DNA of 64,000 nucleotides, taken from Comamonas sp. Y33R10-2. Lineage in GTDB: Bacteria > Pseudomonadota > Gammaproteobacteria > Burkholderiales > Burkholderiaceae_C. A program made the position numbers and the translations under genes. This document shows positions 18,038-29,587 of this stretch, piece by piece. The notes under the pieces are model-generated. The model was not told where the DNA came from. It searched no databases and saw nothing but the letters and a program-made list of their open reading frames with translations. How positions within the stretch are numbered: position 1 is the stretch's first letter; each line of letters starts with the position of its first letter. The stretch spans positions 248,001 to 312,000 of the forward strand of contig NZ_CP079925.1 of the NCBI RefSeq assembly GCF_019355935.1, given 5' to 3'.

Positions 18038-18664
18038 TCATAGCCCGAACCATGTGGCGATTTGATCGGTATATGCGCTGAGGGAATCGATTGTGATGCC
18101 TTCATCGTTGTAGAGCACCCAATCAGCCGCAGCCAGTCGCTGCGCCCGCGTGGCTTGCGCTGCAATGATGTTTTGCACGGTATCTGCACTCAGGCCGCTG
18201 CGGGCGATGACGCGCTCTATTTGTGTGCTTTCGCGGCAGTCTACGACGAGCACTCCATCGAGCTTGCTGCGCCAATGGCTAGATTCAACCAGCAGTGGAA
18301 TGTCGTGAACAATCAGCTTGCTGCCAGCGGTGATAGCTGCTTCATGCTGCAGGCGGGTTTGTTCGGCAATCAGCGGATGAATAATGCCTTCGAGCTTTTG
18401 GCGCGCTTGTGGATCTGCAAAGACCAACTCACGCATACGGGCGCGGTTGAGTGCGCCTTGGGTGTCAATGATGTCAGAGCCAAAGGCTTGTGCGATGCTG
18501 GGTAGAGCCGTACCACCCACGGCAGTCAGGCTGCGCGAGATATGGTCGGCATCAATCAGCGTGGCGCCTCTCTCTTGCAATCGCAGGGCGACTGTGCTCT
18601 TTCCGCTACCAATGCCGCCGGTCAGGCCCAATCGAAAAGGAGAGGTGGCGGGCAGCGCAGGCAT
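18038..18664 (-). CDS. coaE: dephospho-CoA kinase
   Basis: CoaE phosphorylates dephospho-CoA, the last step of coenzyme A synthesis. The 208-residue P-loop kinase has GGIGSGKS at residues 16-23, the lid and substrate segment DADHISRSLTAVG and VVDCRESTQIERV. It starts 5 bases after the pilD stop and is probably in the pilBCD transcript, the order common in type IV pilus loci. Confidence 0.96.
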   Translation of the reverse strand: MPALPATSPFRLGLTGGIGSGKSTVALRLQERGATLIDADHISRSLTAVGGTALPSIAQAFGSDIIDTQGALNRARMRELVFADPQARQKLEGIIHPLIAEQTRLQHEAAITAGSKLIVHDIPLLVESSHWRSKLDGVLVVDCRESTQIERVIARSGLSADTVQNIIAAQATRAQRLAAADWVLYNDEGITIDSLSAYTDQIATWFGL

Positions 18665-18669
18665 GAGGA

Positions 18670-19539
18670 TTACAGGCCTACAAAATTCAAAATGGCTTGA
18701 GGACCCCAGACCAGGCTGAAAAAGCCGCCGCCGGCGAGGAAGGGGCCAAACGGCACATAACCTCCTTCACGCAGCTTGCTGTTGATCTTGAGGGCAATGC
18801 CGATAACAGCGCCTACGACCGAAGCCATCAAGATAATAGGAATCAGTGCCTGCCAGCCAAACCAAGCGCCTAAGGCTGCAAAGAGCTTGAAGTCCCCATA
18901 GCCCATACCCTCTTTGCCTGTAGCTAACTTGAAGGCCCAGAAAATGAGCCATAGCGACATATAACCTGCAACGGCTCCCCAAAAGGAGTTAAGCAGCGGC
19001 ACTGATGTCCATTGCATTGCAGATGCTAGCAACCCTGCCCAGAGTAGCGGCAGAGTCATCGAGTCTGGCAAAAAGGTGGTGTCCCAGTCAATCATTGCCA
19101 AAGCCAGTAGTACCGCACTGAAGCCACACCAAGCAAAGCCAGTGGCGGTTAAACCGTCACGACTGAGGCAAAAGGCAAACAATGCGGCGCAAACCAATTC
19201 AATGACAGGGTAGCGCAGGCTGATGGATTTTTTGCATTCCGCACAGCGCCCACGCAGGAAGAGGTAGCTAAGGACAGGAATGTTCTCGTACCAAGCGATC
19301 TGATGACCGCAATGCGGGCAGCGTGAACGCGGCTTGCTGAGCGAGATTGGGGGCTGAGCAGGTGCCAGCTCAATTTTGGCGCCTTTTTCTTTTTGCTCTT
19401 GGGCCCACTGCGTGCATTCGTCGTGCCACTCCTGCTCCATCATGCGGGGAATGCGGTGAATCACGACGTTTAAAAAGCTGCCAATCAGCAGACCCAAGAC
19501 GCCGCCTGCTGCGGCATTTAATACGACTTCGGAAATCAT
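18670..19539 (-). CDS. pilD: type IV prepilin peptidase / N-methyltransferase PilD
   Basis: PilD cuts the leader from prepilins and methylates the new N-terminus in the inner membrane. The 289-residue protein has the four-cysteine zinc region (C74, C77, C99, C102) in the cytoplasmic domain. It also has both aspartyl-protease sites: the IDWDTTFLPD segment near 150-159 and GYGD at 213-216. About eight hydrophobic segments follow. Its ATG shares a base with the pilC stop (TAATG). Confidence 0.96.
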   Translation of the reverse strand: MISEVVLNAAAGGVLGLLIGSFLNVVIHRIPRMMEQEWHDECTQWAQEQKEKGAKIELAPAQPPISLSKPRSRCPHCGHQIAWYENIPVLSYLFLRGRCAECKKSISLRYPVIELVCAALFAFCLSRDGLTATGFAWCGFSAVLLALAMIDWDTTFLPDSMTLPLLWAGLLASAMQWTSVPLLNSFWGAVAGYMSLWLIFWAFKLATGKEGMGYGDFKLFAALGAWFGWQALIPIILMASVVGAVIGIALKINSKLREGGYVPFGPFLAGGGFFSLVWGPQAILNFVGL

Positions 19540-20756
19540 TAGACGACTTGGCCCAGCTTGAAGATAGGTAGATACATGGACACCACAATGCCGCCAATCA
19601 GCGTACCCAGGAAGACGATGATGATGGGCTCCATCAGGCTGGAAAGACCGGCAACCATCTCATCGACCTCAGCTTCATAAAAATCTGCGGCTTTGCCCAG
19701 CATGTGATCAATAGAGCCAGATTCTTCGCCAATAGCGCACATTTGCAGCACCATAGAGGGGAAGATGTTGGCATTGACCATGGCTGCGGTCAGGCTGGTG
19801 CCGGTGGAGACTTCTTGCTGAATTTTGTCCGTGGCAACTTGGTAGAGGTAGTTGCCCGATGCGCCGCCCACGGAGTCCAGTGCCTCGACCAGCGGAACGC
19901 CGGCGGCAAACATGGTGGAGAGTGTGCGGGTCCAGCGAGCTACGCAGGATTTCTCGATCAGAACTCCGAAAATGGGGAGCTTGAGCGTGGCTCTATCCAT
20001 GAACTGCTGAACACGCTCATTGCGCTTCCACGCTTGCATGAAGAAGTAACCGCCGCCGCCGATCACACCAAAAATCAGCCACCAGTACGACACAAAGTAT
20101 TCACTGATACCCATGACGATCAGTGTTGGCGCTGGAAGATCGGCGCCAAAGGAGGTGAAAACCTCCTTGAAGGCGGGAATCACGAAAATCATGATGACGG
20201 CCACCACGACAAAAGCCACGATCACCACTGAAATGGGGTACATCAGTGCCGATTTAATCTTCGACTTGATGGCTTCCGTCTTTTCCATGTAAACGGCAAG
20301 GCGGTCCAGCAGGGCTTCCAAAATACCGGCCGCTTCACCTGCCTCAACCAGATTGCAGTAGAGGTTGTCGAAGTACAGCGGGAATTTGCGAAACGCGGTG
20401 CTCAGCGAAGTGCCTGTTTCTACATCAAGGCGGATGTCGTTGAGCAGTTTGGCAACATTGGGGTTGGTATTGCCTCGGCCCACAATGTCAAAAGACTGCA
20501 GCAGAGGAACACCAGCCTTCATCATGGTCGCCAACTGTCGGGTAAACAGGGCAATATCCTTTGGCTTAATCGCTTTGCCGCCACGGGTTCGGCGTTTTTT
20601 GATCTTGGTTGCGGTCACACCTTGACGGCGGAGCATGGCCTGGATCTGGTTTTCTCCACCGGCACGGGTTTCGCCACGAACGATTTTCCCGTTGCGGTCC
20701 TTGCCTTCCCACTCAAAAAGAAACTCTTTAATTCCCTTGGACGCTGCGATTGCCAT
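19539..20756 (-). CDS. pilC: type IV pilus inner-membrane platform protein PilC
   Basis: PilC is the membrane platform on which the pilus is assembled by PilB. The 405-residue protein has an N-terminal cytoplasmic region beginning EFLFEWEGKDRNGKIVRGE and two T2SSF domains, with VPLLQSFDIV and VPLVEALDSV marking the start of each. Three membrane segments are visible, the last ending FKLGQVV. It follows pilB by 24 bases. Confidence 0.96.
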   Translation of the reverse strand: MAIAASKGIKEFLFEWEGKDRNGKIVRGETRAGGENQIQAMLRRQGVTATKIKKRRTRGGKAIKPKDIALFTRQLATMMKAGVPLLQSFDIVGRGNTNPNVAKLLNDIRLDVETGTSLSTAFRKFPLYFDNLYCNLVEAGEAAGILEALLDRLAVYMEKTEAIKSKIKSALMYPISVVIVAFVVVAVIMIFVIPAFKEVFTSFGADLPAPTLIVMGISEYFVSYWWLIFGVIGGGGYFFMQAWKRNERVQQFMDRATLKLPIFGVLIEKSCVARWTRTLSTMFAAGVPLVEALDSVGGASGNYLYQVATDKIQQEVSTGTSLTAAMVNANIFPSMVLQMCAIGEESGSIDHMLGKAADFYEAEVDEMVAGLSSLMEPIIIVFLGTLIGGIVVSMYLPIFKLGQVV

Positions 20757-20780
20757 GGCGTTCCCTCACTAGTATTTGTT

Positions 20781-22520
20781 TTACTCGTTGGTAACAGCCA
20801 GCACTTCTTCGAGTGAGGTCTGTCCTAATTTGACTTTATGCAGGCCAGAGGCGCGTAAGGAGCGCACTCCTTCGGCTTTGGATTGGGCTGCAATTTCCAG
20901 TGCGCTGCCATCGCGCAAAATAATGCGTTGCATTTCTTCGCTGATGGGCATGACTTGATAGATGCCGACGCGGCCTTTGTAGCCGTTATTGCAGGCGGGG
21001 CAGCCAATGGGTTTGTAGCTGGTCCAGCTGCCGTCCAGTTCACTCTCTGCGAAGCCCGCTTCAAGCAAGGTCTCGTGGGGAATATCCGCCGGCTCTTTGC
21101 ATTGAGGGCAAAGACGACGAGCTAAGCGCTGTGCCGTAATCAAAATAACGCTGGAGGCAATATTGAAGGGCGCAATTCCCATGTTGCGCATACGAGTCAG
21201 GGTCGTTGGCGCATCATTGGTGTGCAAGGTTGATAGCACCAAGTGACCGGTTTGCGCGGCCTTGATGGAAATATCCGCTGTTTCTAAGTCACGGATTTCA
21301 CCCACCATGATGATGTCAGGATCCTGGCGCAGAAAGGACTTCAATGCTGCAGCAAAGGTCAGCCCAGCCTTCTCGTTCACATTGACCTGATTGACGCCAG
21401 GCATGTTAATTTCAGAAGGGTCTTCAGCGGTAGCAATGTTTACGCCGGGCTGATTCAATAGATTCAGGCAGGTGTAGAGCGATACGGTCTTGCCCGAGCC
21501 AGTGGGGCCCGTCACCAAAATCATTCCGTAAGGGCGTTTAATGGCCTTGAGTAAGCGCTCTTTTTCTTCGGGTTCGTACCCCAAGGCCTCAATACCCATT
21601 CGAGCGGAGCTAGGGTCCAAAATACGGATAACTATCTTTTCGCCAAACAGCGTAGGCAGTGTGCTTACACGAAAGTCGATCACCCGATCGGGGCCGACCT
21701 TGAGTTTCATGCGGCCATCTTGTGGAATGCGCTTTTCGGAAATATCCAGACGCGAGATGACCTTGATGCGTGAAGCTAGTTTGTCTTTGATAGCGATAGG
21801 GGGGGATGCTATTTCGCGCAGCTCACCGTCTACGCGAAAACGCACGCGGTAGTTGTGCTCGTAAGGCTCAAAGTGCAAGTCTGATGCTCGCATATTGAAG
21901 GCGTCCAGCAGCATCTTGTGCAAGAACTTGACGACTGGGGCATCTTCAACATCTGCACCAATATTGTCTTTTTCTTCGGGAGCATCTTCGATTTTGACGT
22001 CATCAAAGTCGAAATCGTCTGAGCTAGAGTAGGTGTCTAGTGACTCGCTGACGCTTTTGCTTGTTTGATCGATCAGCTTTTGAAGCTTGTCTGCCTCAAC
22101 GACAACCCAGTCAACCAGCAACTGAGTATTGAACTTGATCTGCTCAGCAGCTTCTTGCTGTGTCGGGTCTGCAGTTGCGACCGTAATTCGGTTTCCACGC
22201 TTACTCAGAGCCAGCACACGGTAGGTGTTGCTGATCTTTGGGTCCAGCAGCTCGTGAGGGAGTTTCAGAGTATCGATCGCATTCACATCCAGCAACGGTG
22301 TGCTGAACATGGTGGAAATGGTTTCCGCGATTTCTAAGGCGCTGATCTCGCCGGACTGGCTGAGCTCAGTGATGAAGGGCGTGCGGTTAGTTGCAGCCTT
22401 CTTGACAGCGGCTTCTGCTGCTTGCTGAGAAACTTTTCCTGCTGAAATCAGAGCTCTGCCCAAGCCAGGGATGGCAATGGGCGCAGGAGAAGATTTTTGC
22501 AGATTATCAGCAGCAGCCAT
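20781..22520 (-). CDS. pilB: type IV pilus assembly ATPase PilB
   Basis: PilB is the hexameric ATPase that powers pilus extension. The 579-residue protein has an N-terminal T2SSE_N/MshEN domain, Walker A GPTGSGKT at residues 338-345, the Asp-box TAEDPSE, Walker B DPDIIMVGEIRD and the His-box LSTLHTNDA. A C-terminal zinc site is CPQCK ... CPACNNGY. It starts the pilB-pilC-pilD-coaE run. The 200-base spacer upstream (to ispB) presumably contains its promoter. Confidence 0.97.
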   Translation of the reverse strand: MAAADNLQKSSPAPIAIPGLGRALISAGKVSQQAAEAAVKKAATNRTPFITELSQSGEISALEIAETISTMFSTPLLDVNAIDTLKLPHELLDPKISNTYRVLALSKRGNRITVATADPTQQEAAEQIKFNTQLLVDWVVVEADKLQKLIDQTSKSVSESLDTYSSSDDFDFDDVKIEDAPEEKDNIGADVEDAPVVKFLHKMLLDAFNMRASDLHFEPYEHNYRVRFRVDGELREIASPPIAIKDKLASRIKVISRLDISEKRIPQDGRMKLKVGPDRVIDFRVSTLPTLFGEKIVIRILDPSSARMGIEALGYEPEEKERLLKAIKRPYGMILVTGPTGSGKTVSLYTCLNLLNQPGVNIATAEDPSEINMPGVNQVNVNEKAGLTFAAALKSFLRQDPDIIMVGEIRDLETADISIKAAQTGHLVLSTLHTNDAPTTLTRMRNMGIAPFNIASSVILITAQRLARRLCPQCKEPADIPHETLLEAGFAESELDGSWTSYKPIGCPACNNGYKGRVGIYQVMPISEEMQRIILRDGSALEIAAQSKAEGVRSLRASGLHKVKLGQTSLEEVLAVTNE

Positions 22521-22720
22521 GTATCCGAGATTCTGATGGGGTGGAGAGGATACTCATCCTACCATTCTTGTTACTGCTCAAGATACGAGGCGCAGTCGCA
22601 TACAAGCGACAACGTAATGCATTTGTATGTGCCTCAAAAAACAGTGAGAAAATTCTGCGCGCTTGAAGTCAAAGAGCAATGGACGGATTCATGACCAAAG
22701 TGAATCGCTTTTGGGTTGTA

Positions 22721-23701
22721 TCAGGTTCTGCGATCCAAGAGTTGAGAAGCTAAATCGAGCAGGCTCGCAGTGTGTGCATTGTCTGGTAAGGCTGCTAAAG
22801 CATTGATGGCGCGCAATGCTTCGCTGTGAGCTGCGGCTTTGGCAATGTCTAGAGCGCCTGTGTTGCGCACGATTTCAATCACGGCATCCAACTGCTCGGT
22901 TGAGCCTTGCTCAATCGCGTTGCGAACAATAGCAGCCTGCTCAGCAGTGCCCCGCTGCATGGCGGCAATCAGGGGCAGGGTGCATTTGCCTTCGCGTAAA
23001 TCGTCGCCCAAGTTCTTGCCCATTTCGTGCGCGTTGCCTGTGTAGTCCAGCACATCGTCAATGATCTGGAAGGCGGTGCCTAGGGCTTGACCGTAGGTGG
23101 CACAAGCTTGTTCTACTTCAGCAGGTGCATCTGCCAGCACTGCGGCCAGTTGAGCGCTTGCTTCAAATAACTGAGCAGTCTTGGAGCGGATGACGTGCAG
23201 ATAGCCTGCTTCATCCAGCGATGCGTCATGGGTGTTGATAAGTTGCTGAACTTCGCCTTCAGCAATCACATTTGTGGCATCTGACAGAATTTTCAACACT
23301 CGCATGCTGCCTACTTCCACCATCATTTGGAAGGAGCGGGTATGCAGGAAATCGCCTACCAACACGCTGGCGGGGTTGCCAAAAGTCTCATTGGCTGTAG
23401 GGCGACCACGGCGCAAAGTGGACTCGTCAACAACATCGTCATGCAGCAGTGTGGCGGTGTGAATCAGCTCCACTACACCTGCCAAAATGTACTTATTCTT
23501 GCCTTGGTAGCCCAATGCACCACAGATCAAGAGCAGCAATGCAGGGCGCAGGCGTTTACCGCCTGCCGCGATGATGTATTGAGAGATCTGTGAAATGAGT
23601 GGGACGCTGGTTGTCAGTCGCTGTGCAATGACAAGATCCACTTCACGCATGTCATCAGCGATCAAGGCAAGCGGATTGGATGTGGAGAATTCTGTAGTCA
23701 A
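22721..23701 (-). CDS. ispB: polyprenyl (octaprenyl) diphosphate synthase
   Basis: IspB makes the long isoprenoid side chain of ubiquinone from farnesyl and isopentenyl diphosphate. Both aspartate-rich motifs are present: [10 protein letters not shown] and [12 protein letters not shown], together with [12 protein letters not shown] near the N-terminus. I used the TTG at 23701 (326 residues, [13 protein letters not shown]), where family resemblance begins; the frame stays open to an ATG at 23749. It is divergent from rplU-rpmA, a common arrangement in proteobacteria. The ubi genes later in this window use its product. Confidence 0.92.
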   Translation of the reverse strand: MTTEFSTSNPLALIADDMREVDLVIAQRLTTSVPLISQISQYIIAAGGKRLRPALLLLICGALGYQGKNKYILAGVVELIHTATLLHDDVVDESTLRRGRPTANETFGNPASVLVGDFLHTRSFQMMVEVGSMRVLKILSDATNVIAEGEVQQLINTHDASLDEAGYLHVIRSKTAQLFEASAQLAAVLADAPAEVEQACATYGQALGTAFQIIDDVLDYTGNAHEMGKNLGDDLREGKCTLPLIAAMQRGTAEQAAIVRNAIEQGSTEQLDAVIEIVRNTGALDIAKAAAHSEALRAINALAALPDNAHTASLLDLASQLLDRRT

Positions 23702-23801
23702 GGTAATGCACCGCCAAGTAGATGGGCGGATTATAGAAAGATGCAACAACGTTTTAAGCGTTGCGCAAAGAGTCCATTTAAGAGACTGCGTAGGGGTATA
23801 C

Positions 23802-23830
23802 CTGCAAGAATTTTACATGGGTGCTAGAAT
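23802..23830 (+). promoter_or_regulatory. probable rplU-rpmA promoter
   Basis: CTGCAA at 23802-23807 is a weak -35 and TAGAAT at 23825-23830 a good -10, separated by 17 bases. TGC directly before the -10 makes it an extended -10 promoter. The start point would be near 23837, giving a leader of about 46 bases. Confidence 0.55.
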
Positions 23831-23882
23831 TGAAGGCTCTGTGGAAATTCGTCTACAGAACTCTCAAAGTAAAGAGGTTTAC

Positions 23883-24194
23883 ATGTACGCGGTCATAAAA
23901 ACCGGCGGCAAGCAATATCGTGTTGCTGCTGGCGAAAAAATTAAAGTAGAACAGATTGCTGCGGACGTAGGCCAGGAAATTGTGATCGATCAAGTTTTGG
24001 CAGTCGGCAACGGCTCTGAAATCAAGATCGGCGCTCCCCTGGTGTCCGGCGCAACTGTGAAGGCAACTGTTGTTGCTCACGGTAAGCACGACAAAGTGCA
24101 CATCTTCAAGATGCGCCGTCGTAAGCACTATCAAAAACGTCAAGGCCACCGTCAGCAGTTCACTGAACTGCAAATCGTGGCAATTGCTGCTTAA
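23883..24194 (+). CDS. rplU: 50S ribosomal protein L21
   Basis: L21 binds 23S rRNA in the large subunit. The protein is 103 residues, the usual length, starting [20 protein letters not shown], with the typical [19 protein letters not shown] near the C-terminus. The upstream frame is open for 96 more codons but has no family resemblance. AAAGAGG upstream is the ribosome-binding site. rpmA follows after 14 bases. Confidence 0.98.
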   Translation: MYAVIKTGGKQYRVAAGEKIKVEQIAADVGQEIVIDQVLAVGNGSEIKIGAPLVSGATVKATVVAHGKHDKVHIFKMRRRKHYQKRQGHRQQFTELQIVAIAA

Positions 24195-24208
24195 ATAGGA
24201 GCTGAGTC

Positions 24209-24466
24209 ATGGCACAGAAAAAAGGCGGCGGCTCTACGCGCAATGGACGTGATTCCAAGCCAAAAATGCTGGGCGTGAAGGCCTTTGGTGGCGAGCTGGT
24301 GACAGCTGGTTCCATCATCGTGCGTCAGCGCGGCACCAAGTTCCACCCCGGTGAGAACGTTGGCGTGGGCAAGGATCACACCCTGTTTGCACTCGTTGAT
24401 GGCCACGTGTCGTTCGCAGTGAAGGGCGCTCTGTCCAAGAAGACAGTCAACATCTCGGCTGCATAA
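24209..24466 (+). CDS. rpmA: 50S ribosomal protein L27
   Basis: L27 reaches towards the peptidyl-transferase centre with its basic N-terminal tail. The 85-residue protein begins [19 protein letters not shown], the uncleaved type, and contains [26 protein letters not shown] provides the ribosome-binding site. A strong terminator 14 bases after the stop ends the rplU-rpmA unit. Confidence 0.98.
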   Translation: MAQKKGGGSTRNGRDSKPKMLGVKAFGGELVTAGSIIVRQRGTKFHPGENVGVGKDHTLFALVDGHVSFAVKGALSKKTVNISAA

Positions 24467-24480
24467 GTCGTATTTGACTC

Positions 24481-24516
24481 CAACAAAGCCCCGACTTGTC
24501 GGGGCTTTGTTGTTTG
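24481..24516 (+). terminator. rplU-rpmA intrinsic terminator
   Basis: A perfect stem of 14 pairs (CAACAAAGCCCCGA and TCGGGGCTTTGTTG) around a CTTG loop occupies 24481-24512, followed by TTTG. It separates the ribosomal protein genes from obgE. Confidence 0.85.
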
Positions 24517-24599
24517 AAAAGGCTCCAATTGACAGATGGGGCACGGAATTGATTACGTAAAGTGTGACCTGAGGCCTCTGGTGCACACTAATTTTGTAG

Positions 24600-25727
<1,128 letters not shown>

Positions 25728-25746
25728 GCTATAGGGTGTACCCAAG

Positions 25747-25775
25747 CAGCGCACAAGGTGCGCTGTTTTGCTTTT
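25747..25775 (+). terminator. obgE intrinsic terminator
   Basis: An 8-bp stem (CAGCGCAC at 25747-25754, GTGCGCTG at 25758-25765) with a three-base loop is followed by TTTTGCTTTT. It lies 20 bases after the obgE stop. Confidence 0.75.
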
Positions 25776-25781
25776 AATTTC

Positions 25782-25823
25782 ATAGCTTCTAGTCCTTTAT
25801 TTATACGGACTAGAGGCCTAAAA
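25782..25823 (+). repeat. dispersed 42-base intergenic repeat, family 2
   Basis: This is the cleanest copy: ATAGCTTCTAGTCC, an AT-rich centre, then GGACTAGAGGCCTAAAA. CTAGTCC and GGACTAG form a dyad. It lies between the obgE terminator and proB, ending 14 bases before the proB ATG. Confidence 0.75.
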
Positions 25824-25837
25824 CACTGTTAATCCTC

Positions 25838-26977
25838 ATGTCTTCCAATGTGTTGCGTGATGCTCATCGCATCGTGGTCAAGGTCGGCTCCAGTCTGGTG
25901 ACCAATGAAGGTCGGGGACTGGATGAGGCGGCCATTGAGGAGTGGAGTCGTCAGCTGGCGGCTCTGGTGCAGGGCAAAGATGGCATCAAACGCGAAGTCA
26001 TCATGGTCTCTAGCGGTGCGATCGCTGAAGGCATGAAGCGTTTGGGCTGGGCCACGCGCCCAACCGTCGTGCATGAGCTGCAGGCTGCGGCAGCTGTGGG
26101 GCAAATGGGCTTGGCCCAGATGTATGAAACCAAGCTGCGTGAAGAAGGCGTGCCAAGCGCGCAGGTGCTGCTGACTCATGCCGATTTGGCTGATCGTGAG
26201 CGATATTTGAATGCGCGAACTACGCTGCTCACGCTGCTGCAACTGGGTGTAGTTCCCGTCATCAATGAAAACGACACTGTGGTGGTCGATGAAATTCGCT
26301 TTGGTGATAACGACACGCTGGGCGCGCTGGTGGCCAATCTGGTCGAAGCCGATGCGCTAGTGATTCTGACCGACCAACGCGGCCTTTACAGCGCTGACCC
26401 GCGCAAGAACCCTGATGCCAAGTTCATCGACGTAGCCGAAGCCGGAGCCCCTGAGCTAGAGGCGATGGCCGGCGGTGCGGGCCTGTCCATTGGCACGGGC
26501 GGCATGATTACCAAAATTTTGGCGGCCAAGCGTGCTGCAGGCTCGGGCGCCTCCACAGTGATTGCGTGGGGGCGTGAAAAAGACGTGCTGCTGCGCCTAA
26601 CGCGCGGTGAAGCCATTGGCACTTTGTTGGTGGCCAATACCCACAAGACACAAGCGCGCAAGCAGTGGATTGCCGACCATTTGAAGCTACGTGGCTCGGT
26701 CAGCGTGGATGCCGGCGCTGTGAGCAAGCTGCGCGATGAAGGCAAGAGCCTGCTGCCGATTGGCATGATGGCTGTTGAAGGTGACTTTTCGCGTGGCGAG
26801 GTGATTGCGGTGCGCGACGAGCAAGGCGTTGAAATTGCACGCGGCTTGGCCAGCTATGCCGCGGCCGAAGCTCGCTTGCTGTGCCGCAAAAGCTCGTCAG
26901 AGATTGAGTCTTTGCTGGGCTACTCGGCTGGCCCAGAGATGATGCACCGTGACAATATGGTGGTGTCTGGTCACTGA
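25838..26977 (+). CDS. proB: glutamate 5-kinase
   Basis: ProB phosphorylates glutamate, the first and feedback-controlled step of proline synthesis. The 379-residue protein has the amino-acid kinase domain with [36 protein letters not shown] and the [17 protein letters not shown] loop, then a C-terminal PUA domain from about residue 280 ([14 protein letters not shown]). proA is not adjacent. It converges on rppH across a shared terminator. Confidence 0.97.
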   Translation: MSSNVLRDAHRIVVKVGSSLVTNEGRGLDEAAIEEWSRQLAALVQGKDGIKREVIMVSSGAIAEGMKRLGWATRPTVVHELQAAAAVGQMGLAQMYETKLREEGVPSAQVLLTHADLADRERYLNARTTLLTLLQLGVVPVINENDTVVVDEIRFGDNDTLGALVANLVEADALVILTDQRGLYSADPRKNPDAKFIDVAEAGAPELEAMAGGAGLSIGTGGMITKILAAKRAAGSGASTVIAWGREKDVLLRLTRGEAIGTLLVANTHKTQARKQWIADHLKLRGSVSVDAGAVSKLRDEGKSLLPIGMMAVEGDFSRGEVIAVRDEQGVEIARGLASYAAAEARLLCRKSSSEIESLLGYSAGPEMMHRDNMVVSGH

Positions 26978-27003
26978 CCGTTGACCGCTGACCGGATCAA
27001 GAA

Positions 27004-27038
27004 AAAAGCCGTAATGCAGGTGATGCATTACGGCTTTT
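27004..27038. terminator. bidirectional terminator between proB and rppH
   Basis: A 15-bp perfect stem (AAAAGCCGTAATGCA and TGCATTACGGCTTTT) around a five-base loop has A-rich sequence before it and TCTT after it. It serves both convergent genes and ends just inside the rppH stop region. Confidence 0.85.
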
Positions 27039-27039
27039 C

Positions 27040-27738
27040 TTATTGCAAAGGCTTGCTGCTTTGCAGCATATCGAGGCTTGTCTGCGGGTCTGGATCAAAA
27101 CTAGCACCGGGCGGTAGCTCTATGCCTGGATTGATCCGAAAACTGCCCGTTCTGGCCGGGTAAAGCGCTGCCGTATGGTGCATAGGATGCTCAGCATCAG
27201 GCTGATTTGCGTCCTGCTCGCGTGGCCGCATGCCACTGCGTAGGTAACGGTTGCGCTGCTGCTCGCTACGCGGCAGAAAGCGGGCCAGCTCAGTCAGAGC
27301 CATTTCATATACACCGCGTTTGAACTCTACGACTACATCGAGTGGAACCCAGTAGTCGTTCCAGCGCCAAGCATCAAACTCAGGGTGGTCGGTGGCACGA
27401 AGGTTTAAATCCCAGTCATGCCCTACCAATTGAAGCAAAAACCATATTTGCTTTTGGCCCTTGTAATGCCCGCGAGCGTCTCGGCGGATATACCTGTCTG
27501 GCACCTCGTAGCGCAACCAGTCCCTAGTGCGGGCAACCACGCGAACGTGATTGGGCCTCAGCCCCACTTCCTCATGCAGTTCACGAAACATGGCTTGCTC
27601 GGGTGTCTCCCCTCGATCAATGCCACCTTGCGGAAACTGCCAGCTGTGGGTGCGAATGCGTTTTCCCCAGAACACCTGGTTTCTTTGGTTGAGCAGGATG
27701 ATGCCGACGTTCGGGCGAAATCCGTCCCGGTCAAGCAT
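27040..27738 (-). CDS. rppH: RNA pyrophosphohydrolase, Nudix family
   Basis: RppH removes pyrophosphate from mRNA 5' ends and so starts RNase E decay. From the ATG at 27738 the protein is 232 residues, [20 protein letters not shown], with the RppH signature WQFPQGGID and the Nudix box [30 protein letters not shown] and the conserved [19 protein letters not shown] complete the domain. The frame is open 13 codons further upstream, but family resemblance starts here. The C-terminal 60 residues are proline-rich and longer than in E. coli, as is usual in betaproteobacteria. proS is divergent, 94 bases away. Confidence 0.95.
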   Translation of the reverse strand: MLDRDGFRPNVGIILLNQRNQVFWGKRIRTHSWQFPQGGIDRGETPEQAMFRELHEEVGLRPNHVRVVARTRDWLRYEVPDRYIRRDARGHYKGQKQIWFLLQLVGHDWDLNLRATDHPEFDAWRWNDYWVPLDVVVEFKRGVYEMALTELARFLPRSEQQRNRYLRSGMRPREQDANQPDAEHPMHHTAALYPARTGSFRINPGIELPPGASFDPDPQTSLDMLQSSKPLQ

Positions 27739-27832
27739 AATCAAACCCCAAATTTTTGAATTGTGTTCATTATGCATGGCCCCTTGTGATCGACAAGCGG
27801 GCCATGCCTATTTCCACTGAATTGCCAGCCCC

Positions 27833-29575
27833 ATGAAAGCCTCCCAATTTCTCATCTCCACCCTGAAAGAAGCTCCGGCCGATGCCGAAGTGGTCAGCCA
27901 CAAGCTCATGACGCGGGCTGGCATGATCAAAAAACTGGGTGCTGGTATCTACAACTACATGCCTATGGGCTTGCGCGTGATTCGCAAGGTCGAGGCCATC
28001 GTGCGCGAAGAAATGAACCGCGCCGGTGCGATTGAAACGACGATGCCTGTGGTGCAGCCTGCTGAGCTGTGGCAGGAAACCGGTCGCTTCGAGAAGATGG
28101 GCCCAGAGCTGCTGCGTATCCAGGACCGCCACGGCCGCGATTTCATCATTCAGCCTACTTCCGAAGAAGTGGTGACCGATATCGCACGCCAGGAGTTCAA
28201 GAGCTACAAACAGCTGCCCAAGAACCTGTACCAGATCCAGACCAAGTTCCGCGACGAGCGCCGTCCTCGCTTTGGCCTGATGCGTGGCCGCGAATTCATC
28301 ATGAAGGACGCTTACTCCTTCGACAAAGACCGCGATACCGCCCAGATCAGCTACCAGACCATGCGCGAAGCCTACAAGCGCATCTTTGATCGCTTTGGTC
28401 TGCAGTACCGCGCTGTGCGTGCGGACTCCGGTGCCATTGGCGGTGATCTGAGCGAAGAGTTTCAAGTGATCGCCTCTACCGGTGAAGACGCCATCGTCTA
28501 TTGCCCACAGAGCGATTACGCCGCCAACATCGAAAAAGCCGAGTCTCTGGCGCCCACGCAGGCCCGCCCTGCTGCTGGCAAGGCCATGGAAAAGGTCGCT
28601 ACCCCCGGCAACAGCACCTGTGAAGCTGTGGCAGCTCAGCTGGGCCTGCCATTGAGCCAAACCGTCAAGTCGCTGGTGCTGGCTACCGATGAGCTGGACG
28701 ACAAGGGCTTGATCGTTAAGACCCAAGTCTGGTTGCTGCTGTTGCGTGGCGACCATGAAATGAATGAGATCAAGGCCGCTAAGGTCCAAGGTTTGGCGGG
28801 CTTTCGCTTTGCCTCCGTGCCCGAGATTGAAGAGCACTTCGGCAGCAAGCCCGGCTATCTGGGCCCTATCGGCTTGAAGAAACCCGTGAATATCGTGGTG
28901 GACCGCGATGTGGCCGTGATGGCCGACTGGGTGTGCGGTGCCAATGAAGAAGACTTCCACATCGCTGGCGTGAACTTTGGCCGTGACCTGCCCGAGCCAG
29001 CTGTGATTGCCGACTTGCGCAACGTGGTGGCGGGCGACAAGTCGCCTGACGGTGCGGGCGAGCTGGCGATTGAGCGCGGCATTGAAATTGGTCACGTGTT
29101 CTATTTGGGCACCAAGTATTCCGAAGCCATGAAGGCGACCTTCCTGGGCGACAACGGCAAGCCCCAGTTCTTTGAAATGGGCTGCTACGGTATTGGCGTA
29201 ACTCGCCTGCCGGCTGCCGCCATTGAGCAAAACCATGACGAGCGCGGCATTATCTGGCCGGATGCGATTGCGCCGTTCACCGTGGTGATTTGCCCCATCG
29301 GCATGGGTCGCAGCGAAGCGGTGAAGGAAGAGGCCTTCAAGCTGTACGACGCGCTGCTGGCGCTGGGCGTAGATGTCATCTTGGACGACCGCGATGAGCG
29401 CCCGGGCGCCATGCTGGCCGACTGGGAGCTGATTGGCGTGCCCCACCGTGTGGTGCTGGGTGATCGTGGTTTGAAGGAAGGCGTGGTTGAGTACCAGCAG
29501 CGCCGTGACACAGAAGCGACAAAGCTGGCGACGGATGAGGTACTAACTCACCTCAAGAGTCGTTTGGGCTTGTAA
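27833..29575 (+). CDS. proS: prolyl-tRNA synthetase, bacterial type
   Basis: ProS charges tRNA-Pro and edits alanine mischarging. The 580-residue class II enzyme has motif 1 near residue 60, motif 2 with [17 protein letters not shown] and motif 3 [11 protein letters not shown]. Between motifs 2 and 3 is the YbaK-type INS editing domain (about residues 225-390), so it is the bacterial rather than eukaryote-like form. The anticodon-binding domain closes the protein. Confidence 0.98.
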   Translation: MKASQFLISTLKEAPADAEVVSHKLMTRAGMIKKLGAGIYNYMPMGLRVIRKVEAIVREEMNRAGAIETTMPVVQPAELWQETGRFEKMGPELLRIQDRHGRDFIIQPTSEEVVTDIARQEFKSYKQLPKNLYQIQTKFRDERRPRFGLMRGREFIMKDAYSFDKDRDTAQISYQTMREAYKRIFDRFGLQYRAVRADSGAIGGDLSEEFQVIASTGEDAIVYCPQSDYAANIEKAESLAPTQARPAAGKAMEKVATPGNSTCEAVAAQLGLPLSQTVKSLVLATDELDDKGLIVKTQVWLLLLRGDHEMNEIKAAKVQGLAGFRFASVPEIEEHFGSKPGYLGPIGLKKPVNIVVDRDVAVMADWVCGANEEDFHIAGVNFGRDLPEPAVIADLRNVVAGDKSPDGAGELAIERGIEIGHVFYLGTKYSEAMKATFLGDNGKPQFFEMGCYGIGVTRLPAAAIEQNHDERGIIWPDAIAPFTVVICPIGMGRSEAVKEEAFKLYDALLALGVDVILDDRDERPGAMLADWELIGVPHRVVLGDRGLKEGVVEYQQRRDTEATKLATDEVLTHLKSRLGL

Positions 29576-29587
29576 GCTACTGTATCT